Source: Leptobrachium leishanense
Taxonomy: Eukaryota; Chordata; Amphibia; Anura; Megophryidae
Direction: 5' to 3'
Length of the DNA: 64,000 nt
Assembly (NCBI GenBank): GCA_009667805.1
Contig: CM019068.1
Coordinates: 2,897,218-2,961,217 of the forward strand
In this document: one piece after another, positions 54,701 to 64,000 of the stretch
Layout: each line of letters begins with the position of its first letter
Position numbering within the stretch: the stretch's first letter is position 1
Notes under the pieces: generated by a model
What the model was told of the DNA's origin: nothing
Database searches by the model: none
Seen by the model: the letters and a program-made list of their open reading frames with translations, nothing else
Made by a program: the position numbers and the translations under genes

Positions 54701-56600
54701 GTATGAGCGTGTCACAGAGCCACAGAACTATAAATCGGATGCGCAGCGCAGTGTATGAGCGTGTCACAGAGCCACAGAACTATAAATCTGATGTGCAGCG
54801 CAGTGTATGAGCGTGTCACAGAGCCACAGAACTATAAATCTGATGTGCAGCGCAGTGTATGAGCGTGTCACAGAGCCACAGAACTATAAATCTGATGTGC
54901 AGCGCAGTGTATGAGCGTGTCACAGAGCCACAGAACTATAAATCTGATGTGCAGCGCAGTGTATGAGCGTGTCACAGAGCCACAGAACTATAAAGCTGGA
55001 TGCGCAGCGCAGTGTATGAGCGTGTCACAGAGCACAGAACTATAAATCTGATGTGCAGCGCAGTGTATGAGCGTGTCACAGAGTCACAGAACTATAAATC
55101 TGATGTGCAGCGCAGTGTATGAGCGTGTCACAGAGTCACAGAACTATAAATCTGATGTGCAGTGCAGTGTATAGGAGCGTGTCACAGAGCCACAGAACTA
55201 TAAATCTGATGTGCAGCGCAGTGTATAGGAGCGTGTCACAGAGCCACAGAACTATAAATCTGATGTGCAGCGCAGTGTATGAGCGTGTCACAGAGCCACA
55301 GAACTATAAATCTGATGTGCAGCGCAGTGTATGAGCGGTGTCCCACAGAACTATAAAGGAATGCCGCAGCGCAGTGTGAGCAGTGTCAGAACTATATAAT
55401 CGGGATGCGCAGCGCAGTGATGAGCGTGTCACAGAGCCACAGAACTATAAATCTGATGTGCAGCGCAGTGTATGAGCGTGTCACAGAGCCACAGAACTAT
55501 AAATCTGATGTGCAGCGCAGTGTATGAGCGTGTCACAGAGCCACAGAACTATAAATCTGATGTGCAGCGCAGTGTATGAGCGTGTCACAGAGCCACAGAA
55601 CTATAAATCTGATGTGCAGCGCAGTGTATGAGCGTGTCACAGAGCCACAGAACTATAAAGCGGATGCGCAGCGCAGTGTATGAGCGTGTCACAGAGCCAC
55701 AGAACTATAAATCTGATGTGCAGCGCAGTGTATGAGCGTGTCACAGAGCCACAGAACTATAAATCGGATGCGCAGCGCAGTGTATGAGCGTGTCACAGAG
55801 TCACAGAACTATAAATCTGATGTGCAGCGCAGTGTATGAGCGTGTCACAGAGCCACAGAACTATAAATCTGATGTGCAGCGCAGTGTATGAGCGTGTCAC
55901 AGAGCCACAGAACTATAAATCTGATGTGCAGCGCAGTGTATGAGCGTGTCACAGAGCCACAGAACTATAAATCTGATGTGCAGCGCAGTGTATGAGCGTG
56001 TCACAGAGCCACAGAACTATAAATCTGATGTGCAGCGCAGTGTATGAGCGTGTCACAGAGCCACAGAACTATAAATCTGATGTGCAGCGCAGTGTATGGA
56101 GCGTGTCACAGAGCCACAGAACTATAAATCTGATGTGCAGTGCGTGTATGATGGAGCGTGTCACAGAGCCACAGAACTATAAATCTGATGTGCAGCGCAG
56201 TGTATGAGCGTGTCACAGAGCCACAGATACAGAACTATAAATCGGATGCGCAGCGCAGTGTATGAGCGTGTCACAGAGCCACAGAACTATAATCTGATGT
56301 GCAGCGCAGTGTATGAGCGTGTCACAGAGTCACAGAACTATAAATCTGATGTGCAGCGCAGTGTATAGGAGCGTGTCACAGAGCCACAGAACTATAAATC
56401 TGATGTGCAGCGCAGTGTATGAGCGTGTCACAGAGCCACAGAACTATAAATCTGATGTGCAGCGCAGTGTATGAGCGTGTCACAGAGCCACAGAACTATA
56501 AATCTGATGTGCAGCGCAGTGTATGAGCGTGTCACAGAGTCACAGAACTATAAATCTGATGTGCAGCGCAGTGTATGAGCGTGTCACAGAGCCACAGAAC
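48759..56600. repeat. 52-bp satellite array
   Basis: About 150 copies of a 52-bp unit, GCAGCGCAGTGTATGAGCGT then GTCACAGAGCCACAGAACTA then TAAATCTGATGT. Variants (CGGATGCGCAG, GAGTCACAG, TATAGGAGCG, GTGCAGTGCAG) recur in blocks, showing segmental duplication within the array, for example about 50590-51180 against 51420-52010. Short ORFs are repeat artefacts. The array is cut off by the assembly gap, so its true length is unknown. Confidence 0.97.
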
Positions 56601-56700
56601 NNNNNNNNNNNNNNNNNNNNNNNNNNNNNNNNNNNNNNNNNNNNNNNNNNNNNNNNNNNNNNNNNNNNNNNNNNNNNNNNNNNNNNNNNNNNNNNNNNNN
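56601..56700. other. Assembly gap (100 N)
   Basis: Exactly 100 unknown bases between two unrelated satellites. A round number suggests a gap of unknown size, so the joining of the left and right parts rests on scaffolding. Confidence 0.99.
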
Positions 56701-59700
56701 CTCTATACTGCTCTATTACTGCTCTATTACTGCTCTTTACTGCTCTATTACTGCTCTATACTGCTCTTTACTGCTCTGACTGCTCTTACTGCTCTATCCT
56801 GCTCTATACTGCTCTTACTGCTCTATACTGCTCTTTACTGCTCTATACTGCTCTTACTGCTCTATACTGCTCTATACTGCTCTTTACTGCTCTATACTGC
56901 TCTTTACTGCTCTATACAGCTCTATACTGCTCTTTACTGCTCTATACTGCTCTTTACTGCTCTATACTGCTCTATACTGCTCTTTACTGCTCTTTACTGC
57001 TCTATACTGCTCTATACTGCTCTTTACTGCTCTATACCGCTCTTTGCCGCTCTTTACCGCTCTATACCGCTCTATACCGCTCTTTACCGCTCTATACTGC
57101 TCTTTACTGCTCTATACTGCTCTTTACTGCTCTATACTGCTCTATCCTGCTCTATACTGCTCTTTACTGCTCTATACTGCTCTATCCTGCTCTATCCTGC
57201 TCTTTACTGCTCTATACTGCTCTATACTGCTCTTTACTGCTCTATACTGCTCTATACTGCTCTATACTTCTCTTTACTGCTCTATACTGCTCTATACTGC
57301 TCTTTACTGCTCTATACTGCTCTTTACTGCTCTATACTGCTCTATACTGCTCTTTACTGCTCTATACTGCTCTATACTGCTCTTTACTGCTCTATACTGC
57401 TCTTTACTGCTCTATACTGCTCTATACTGCTCTTTACTGCTCTATACTGCTCTATACTGCTCTTTACTGCTCTATACTGCTCTTTACTGCTCTATACTGC
57501 TCTTTACTGCTCTATAGAGCTCTATACTGCTCTTTACTGCTCTATACTGCTCTTTACTGCTCTATACTGCTCTATACTGCTCTTTACTGCTATTTACTGC
57601 TCTATACTGCTCTTTACTGCTCTATACCGCTCTTTACCGCTCTTTACCGCTCTATACCGCTCTATACCACTCTTTACCGCTCTATACTGCTCTTTACTGC
57701 TCTATACTGCTCTATACTGCTCTTTACTGCTCTTTACTGCTCTATACTGCTCTATACTGCTCTTTACTGCTCTTTACCGCTCTTTACCGCTCTATACCGC
57801 TCTTTACCGCTCTATACTGCTCTTTACTGCTCTATACTGCTCTATTCTGCTCTTTACTGCTCTATACTGCTCTTTACTGCTCTTTACTGCTCTATACTGC
57901 TCTTTACTGCTCTATACTGCTCTATAACTGCCTTTACTGCTCTATACTGCTCTTTACTGCTCTATACGCTCTTTAACCGCTCTATTACCGCTCTATACCG
58001 CTCTTACTGCTTTTACCGCTCTTTACGCTCTATACTGCATCTATACTGCTCTTTACTGCTCTATACTGGCTCTATACTGCTCTTTACTCGCTCTTGTACT
58101 GCTCTATACTGCTCTATACTGCTCTTTACTGCTCTATACTGCTCTATACTGCTCTTTAGCTTGTGCTCTATACTGTCTATCTCCGCTCTAATACATCTTT
58201 ACTGCTCTATACTGTCTCTTACTGCTCTTACTCTGCTCTATACTGCTCTATACTGCTCTTTACTGCTCTAATGCTGCTCTATACTGCGCTTACTGCTCTA
58301 TACTGCTCTATACTGCTCTTACTGCTCTATACTGCTCTATATTAGCTGCTCTTTACTGCTCTCCTGCTCTTTACTGCTCTATACTGCTCTATACTGCTCT
58401 CTTACTGCTCTATACTGCTCTATCCTGCTCTATTCCTGCTCTTTACTGCTCTTACTGCTCTATACGGCTCTAATACTGCCTTTTTACTGCTCTATACTGC
58501 TCTATACTGCTCTTTACTGCTCTATACTGCTCTTCTACTGCTCTATACTGCTCTTTACTGCTCTATAGAGCTCTATACTGCTCTTTACTGCTCTATACTG
58601 CTCTTTACTGCTCTATACTGCTCTTTACTGCTCTTTACTGCTCTATACTGCTCTTTACTGCTCTTTACTGCTCTATACCGCTATTTACCGCTCTTTACCG
58701 CTCTATACTACTCTTTAACTGCTCTATATACTGCTTCTTTACTGCTCTTACTGCTCTAACTGCTCTTTACTGCTCTTTACCGCTCTTTACCGCTCTTTAC
58801 CGTTCTATACTGCTCTTTACTGCTCTATACTGCTCTTTACTGCTCTATACTGCTCTTTACTGCTCTATACTGCTCTATACTGCTCTTTACTGCTCTATAC
58901 TGCTCTATACTGCTCTTTACTGCTCTATACTGCTCTTTACTGCTCTATACTGCTCTATACTGCTCTTTACTGCTCTATACTGCTCTTTACTGCTCTATAC
59001 TGCTCTTTACTGCTCTATACTGCTCTTTACTGCTCTATACTGCTCTATACTGCTCTTTACTGCTCTATACTGCTCTTTACTGCTCTATACTGCTCTATAC
59101 TGCTCTTACTGCTCTTTACTGCTCTATACTGCTCTTTACTGCTCTATACCGCTCTTACCGCTCTTTACTGCTCTATACTGCTCTATACCACTCTTATAAC
59201 CGCTCTATACTGCTCTTTACTGCTCTATACTGCTCTATACTGCTCTTTACTGCTCTTTACTGCTCTATACTGCTCTATACTGCTCTTTACTGCTCTTTAC
59301 TGCTCTATACTGCTCTTTACTGCTCTATACTGCTCTATACTGCTCTTTACTGCTCTATACTGCTCTATACTGCTCTTTACTGCTCTATACTGCTCTTTAC
59401 TGCTCTATACTGCTCTTTACTGCTCTATAGAGCTCTATACTGCTCTTTACTGCTCTATACTGCTCTTTACTGCTCTATACTGCTCTATACTGCTCTTTAC
59501 TGCTCTTTACTGCTCTATACTGCTCTTTACTGCTCTTTACTGCTCTAATAACGCGCTATTTACGCGCTCTTTTACCGCTCTATACCGCTCTATACTACTC
59601 TTTACTGCTCTATACTGCTCTTTACTGCTCTTTACTGCTCTATACTGCTCTATACTGCTGCTTTTACTGCTCCTTTACCGCTCTTTACCGCTCTTAACGC

Positions 59701-60392
59701 TCTATACCGCTCTTTACCGTTCTATACTGCTCTTTTACTGCTCTATACTGCTCTTTACTGCTCTATAACTGCTCTATACTGCTCTTTACTGCTCTATACT
59801 TGCTCTATACTGCGCTCTTACTGCTCTTTACTGCTCTATACTGCTGCTTTTACTGCTCTATACTGCTCTTTACTGCTCTTTACTGCTCTATACCGCTCTT
59901 TACCGCTCTATACCGCTCTTTACTGCTCTATACTGCTCTTTACTGCTCTATACTGCTCTTTACTGCTCTATACTGCTCTATACTGCTCTTTACTGCTATT
60001 TACTGCTCTATACTGCTCTATACTGCTCTTTACTGCTCTATACCGCTCTTTACCGCTCTATACTGCTCTTTACTGCTCTTTACTGCTCTATACTGCTCTT
60101 TACTGCTCTATACTGCTCTTTACTGCTCTATACTGCTCTATACTGCTCTTTACTGCCCTATACTGCTCTATACTGCTCTTTCCTGCTCTTTCCTGCTCTA
60201 TACTGCTCTTTACTGCTCTATACTGCTCTTTACTGCTCTATACTGCTCTATACTGCTCTTTACTGCTCTATACTGCTCTTTACTGCTCTATACTGCTCTA
60301 TACTTCTCTTTACTGCTCTTTAGTGCTCTATACTGCTCTATACTGCTCTTTACTGCTCTATACTGCTCTATACTGCTCTTTACTGCTCTATA
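56701..60392. repeat. 10-bp satellite (TGCTCTWTAC)
   Basis: About 370 copies of TGCTCTATAC and TGCTCTTTAC in irregular alternation, with TAC/TACC variants (CCGCTCTTTACCG blocks recurring near 57030, 57620, 57780, 58660, 58780 and 59880). The plus strand lacks stops in frame, so long Tyr/Leu/Cys-rich ORFs appear; they are not genes. It passes straight into hAT transposase sequence at 60393. Confidence 0.96.
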
Positions 60393-61629
60393 TGTCCATT
60401 GCATGAATCATTGTCTTAATTTAGCTGTTGTTGATACTGTTAAAAATGTGGCTGAAGCAGCTGAATTTTTTGCGAAGTTGGAGAAGCTTTACGTTTTTTC
60501 CAGCACATCCGTGGTTCACTCAGTGTTTGAAAGAGTTTAGAAAGAGATGTCAACAAAACCCGTTATTAAGCTAAAACAATTAAGTGATACAAGGTGGACA
60601 TGCCAATATGCTGCATGCAAAGCTGTACTTCAGACACTCGAGCCTCTCCTGGAAACTCTTAAGTTATTATCTGATGGGAAAAATACAGAAAGAAGAATTG
60701 AAAGCAAATTCCATCATTAATTTCATTGACTTTAATTCATTCTATCACTTGTGCTTTTTTGAAAACATATTAAAAAGGACACAGACCTTATCCAATATGC
60801 TACAAGCAAAAGATCTCGATTTGGCATCAGCAGTCCTTCTCGTCCGGACTGTTATTGGAGAACTTGAACAAGTACGAAATGGAAGACAGCACCCCTACAG
60901 GATCAGTACAATCTTCCGCAATAGAAAAGGTTGGGTGGATGCAATAAACTTGTGCATTAAATGCGGAATAGAAACTCCTGATTCTGGAGGAGATAAACCA
61001 CCTCGCAAACCAAGAGATTGCCGACCACCTTTAAAATTAAGGGACAGCCTTATAATGGAAACAGTGGGTCAACGAAGACAACTGTGCAAAAAGGAGGATT
61101 TTATACAGCATTTTGTCTATGTTGTTCTTGACAACATAATATCACGTTTTTCAAGGGATTCCTTGGTGGTGATGGAAGGCATTCAGGCACTTAACCCAAA
61201 AGCAGATTGTTTTTTGAATTTTCAAAAGCTGACTTCAATGGCAAAATTCTATGGCTGCAATTTGGAGTATTTAGAAACAGAACTCAAGCTCTTGTGACTT
61301 TGAAGAGAAAAGACGAATCAGAAGGCATAAACGTTAACACTGTCTTGGAGTTCACAAACTTTCTGCAGCCCTATGCTGTCCCCTTCTTTAAACTGTACAG
61401 ACTGTGTAAAATCGCATGTGTTTTGCCAGTTAGCAGTGCATCTTGTGAGAGACGTTTTTCAGCACTGAAATTAATAAAATCCTATTTGCGTATAACAATG
61501 ACAGAGGAAAGGCTGTCAGATCTTGCCACACTAGCAATTGAGTTTAGGCTTGCAAACAAGATAAACATGGATCAAGTCATTGACAGGTTTGCATCAATGC
61601 ATAAAAATTCACCTATAAATCTATATTGA
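60393..61629 (+). pseudogene. hAT transposase, C-terminal half
   Basis: Remnant of a hAT DDE transposase related to the vertebrate zinc-finger MYM/TTF-type group. It starts at the conserved VHCMNHCLNLAV block. It continues with DTRWTCQYAA, FENILKRTQTLSNMLQAKDL and ASAVLLVRTVIGELE, and ends with the dimerisation domain LPVSSASCERRFSALKLIKSY, MTEERLSDLATLAIE and a stop. In-frame stops and at least two frameshifts break it. The N-terminal zinc finger and first catalytic residues are missing: the 10-bp satellite abuts the first conserved block. It may belong to the hAT end at 48270, but that is inference. Confidence 0.85.
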
Positions 61630-61654
61630 CTCAAATCCATAGATCTATAGAATC

Positions 61655-61965
61655 ATTTGCCTGCGTAATTCGAGTTATATTGGAAAGACAGATGACTTTA
61701 CGTGATCAGATGATCAGCGATTATCACAGCGTACAAGAAAAACTTTACGGATAAACCAGTGGCTAAACACTATTTGGAAAAGAATCCTCCTTTATGTTCA
61801 TTGAAGTTTATGGCCATTGACACAGTTCTTCTACTTCCACAACAGGAGACCGAGCTAAATTACTTGCACAACGCAAGATGTTTTGGATGAAAATGCTAAA
61901 TACCCTGTCACCGTATGGACTTTTCGAAAAGTTTTCATTACGTTCTTTCGTTAAATTTGCGATTT
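61655..61965 (+). pseudogene. PLE GIY-YIG endonuclease fragment
   Basis: With frameshifts it reads SSYIGKT, RDQMISDYH, a KPVAKHYLEKNPP block, SLKFMAIDTV and GDRAKLLAQRKMFWMKMLN, then TLSPYGL. This is the order seen in GIY-YIG nuclease and C-terminal regions of Penelope-like elements. It is a different, more degraded copy than the one at 33.5-34.1 kb. Confidence 0.7.
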
Positions 61966-62071
61966 TGGTACTTTTTGTTTTGATTTATGCAGGGTTTCGT
62001 ATTAAGACGTTATACATAGTATGTTAGTAGTTCAGTGCTGGCTTAGGGCTCTTTTCCATAGTTGGCGCTTA

Positions 62072-63131
62072 TGACGGAATGGATGTTGTCCGCCTGCGGG
62101 TGTGCTCTATCTGCGTGCCCCCGGCGCTTACCGCGGGCCCGACTACCGAGTGACGCGGCACTCGGCGTCTCGTGCAGCCTGAAGTGACCCTGGGGAAGGG
62201 TTAGCGGGCGGCGGAGGGGACCCCTGCGTGGAACCAGCCCGACCACTGAGCAACATGGTACTCAGCGTCTCGAGCAGCTGGTTCACTGACCTTGTGGGTG
62301 TGGGACGTCTGTGGAGCGGCCGGCCGAATACGGAGATCGGATCTGCCGCGGAGGAATATTCGGATCTTAAGTGGGAAACGTTTCGGATCTGGGTGCGGAT
62401 AAATCTTCGGATCGGATTGCGGAGATCGCTACGGAGCTTACGGAAGCGGCTGGATGTTCGGATCTTATCTCGATCCCTGGATATACCGAAGCGCGGTACG
62501 CGGCCGCGCCTTTCGGATCGGATCCCGGTCGGATGTACCCGGACTCGATGCCTTCACGCTGCGCCTCTGTCCTGATGCTCGATGCAGGCACAGGGCGCTC
62601 GATTCGGTTCGGATCGTTGCTGGACACCGCACCCTGAGACCGCGGGGGATACTCAGAGAATGTATGCGGCGGAGAAATAAAGTCATCAGACGAGGCTGGA
62701 TGCACTGGTAGATCTGAGTTTATTATTCACAGCACCTACATTTATCAACTTCACACAATTAGGAATACAATGGGAATCCCTGCCCGCCCTCACAAGTCCC
62801 ATTGGCCGTTACGGATCGGGGAGTCGCCGATTCGAACCGGATGGTCCGAATCGGCCATTTTATGATTCGAACCGGATGGTCCGAATCGGCCATTTTCCGA
62901 TTCGAATATTCTAAACGGGACCACGAGGTGATCGGAAAATGGCGGCGGGCAAGGCAGACAAAGGGAAATACATTTCACAATCAACGGGGAACACTTCATT
63001 ACACCACACATAACCACATCTAAATAAAACAGTACTTAAAACTCCGCGGGTCCCACCGCACCTAAGTGTCCATGGCCATAACTGTCACGGGAAACTGCCC
63101 CTGGCTGAGGGTGTTGGGCCATTCCGTGACA
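62072..63131 (-). mobile_element. Candidate 1.06-kb insertion with short inverted ends
   Basis: The ends are TGACGGAATGG and, inverted, TGTCACGGAATGG. Flanks are GCGCTTA (62065-62071) and GCGCTAA (63132-63138), six of seven bases alike. On the minus strand there is an AATAAA-type signal near 62727, so it may be an LTR. It includes CpG-rich sequence and two ~40-bp repeats with GATTCGAACCGGATGGTCCG (about 62828-62910). No ORF is convincing. Confidence 0.4.
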
Positions 63132-63143
63132 GCGCTAATTTAT

Positions 63144-63211
63144 CCAGAGCTGTTGTAAATTTAACAACTCCATAGACAATATTGGCTTTGGTAAATTTAC
63201 AACAGCTCTGG
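63144..63211. repeat. Perfect hairpin
   Basis: CCAGAGCTGTTGTAAATTTA (63144-63163) is exactly inverted at 63192-63211, separated by 28 bases. It could be the end of a palindromic transposon or a structured RNA; nothing in the flanks decides. Confidence 0.8.
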
Positions 63212-63650
63212 CTAAACTTGCACCAATTTTGTAATCCAGCCCTTAGGGTTTGTTTTTGATAGTGATCCATGTAATATGTATCTCTTTTGTGATAATAATC
63301 GGCTACAGAAGTGTGCGGAAATGTTGATATGCAGAGATTTTTGAATAAATAGAATTGTTATTCTTGTATACAAGTCCTGGAGTGCTGGTTTTTGGTGGAT
63401 TAAGCTATATGCTCTTCTCAATACAGGGAGCTCCTGTTTGCTTCTGAGGGCTATTAACAGAAATTATAAACAGACTTTGTAGTAAAGGAACCTAACATCT
63501 CTAGTGTCTTTTTACAGGAAGATTTTAGAATGGCTAATGTAAGTCACATACAGCGAGGTGAGACTAGGGCTGTATAAATAAAGTGATTTCAATCCTAAAT
63601 GTCAGCAGGGCCGGTGCAAGCATTTTTGTCTAGTCAGGCGAAGGTGCGTT
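63212..63650. other. Unremarkable AT-rich sequence
   Basis: No coding region, RNA gene or clear repeat structure is visible in this stretch. Confidence 0.5.
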
Positions 63651-64000
63651 TTGGTGCCCCCCCCCCCATCCGTGTCATGTCAAGCCAATCAGGATAGAGG
63701 TGCCATAATAATCTCTATATATGCACACATACATATATACACACTCTAGTGTCGCACCGATACCACTTTAAGACCGAGTACAAGTACCAATACGTTTTTT
63801 CAGGTATTCACCAATATCATGCCCACTCAGATACATATATACAGACCAGAACATGTCCAGATAAATATATATATACATACAGAGACCTCAGACCAGAACA
63901 TGTCCAGATATATATATATATTGCCCCCAGCTCACATGGATATATTTGCCCCAGCTCACAAGGGTATATATATTGCCCCCAGCTCACATGGATATATATA
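63651..64000. repeat. Simple and low-order tandem repeats
   Basis: A C-run (63658-63667), several (AT)n stretches, two copies of GACCAGAACATGTCCAGATA and three copies of a TTGCCCCCAGCTCACATGGA-like unit near the window end. Confidence 0.8.

Noticed and set aside
48759..56600. CRISPR-like array of 52-bp repeats
   Set aside because: Units are contiguous with no unique spacers, in a eukaryotic context. It is an ordinary satellite.
56523..60540. ORFs of 582, 450 and 246 codons rich in Tyr, Leu, Cys and Ser
   Set aside because: Translations of the 10-bp satellite, some spanning the N gap. No start context, no domain.
62228..62711. Several overlapping ORFs on both strands in CpG-rich DNA
   Set aside because: Stop-poor GC-rich sequence open in many frames, with no conserved motif and repeated GGATC-type words.

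Overview
This window looks like a repeat-saturated vertebrate chromosome, most likely an amphibian (probably a frog). The only host gene I can support is EIF3A, seen as its first two coding exons on the minus strand at 840-1030 and 6682-6730, with a GC-rich promoter just above. The co-occurrence of DIRS, Penelope-like, chromovirus, Tx1/L1-like, Harbinger, hAT and Tc1 elements with a gammaretrovirus-like provirus fits amphibians better than mammals or birds. The species itself is an inference.

Layout. 1-6.7 kb: EIF3A exons 1-2, with intron 1 (5.65 kb) almost wholly a C/G-rich ~35-bp minisatellite and intron 2 entering another one. 7.6-8.1 kb: a retroposon tail and the 3' part of a Tc1 transposon. 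8.1-18.6 kb: a minus-strand endogenous retrovirus (5' LTR, gag, pro-pol, env, remnant of the 3' LTR). It is broken by frameshifts and stops, a SINE in the integrase region and a chromovirus solo LTR in env. Its pol carries an opioid-growth-factor-receptor (OGFr) domain between RNase H and integrase, the most unusual thing in the window. 18.7-21.1 kb: fragments of DIRS, Harbinger and L1 ORF1.

21.1-35.6 kb: a nested set. A plus-strand Penelope-like element (PLE) is split by a minus-strand DIRS element, which is split in turn by a nearly intact minus-strand Ty3 chromovirus and by an unclassified 1.1-kb insertion. The PLE also holds a palindromic MITE and a 1.43-kb solo LTR with its own minisatellite. 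The chromovirus shows an LTR-adjacent 10-nt match to its predicted RNA 5' end, as expected of Tf1-type self-priming, and a poly-A -1 frameshift site between gag and pol.

36.8-44.9 kb: a near full-length L1-type LINE with target-site duplication, interrupted by a 2.27-kb non-autonomous hAT element. 45-48.3 kb: a second L1 fragment, two LTR-like sequences and a hAT 5' end. 48.8-60.4 kb: two unrelated satellites (52-bp and 10-bp units) separated by a 100-base assembly gap. 60.4-61.6 kb: the broken C-terminal half of a hAT transposase. 61.7-64 kb: a PLE endonuclease fragment, a candidate 1.06-kb element, a perfect hairpin and simple repeats.

Only EIF3A is expected to act as a host gene; the rest is a stratified record of transposition. 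All family calls come from motifs recognised by eye, with no database search.
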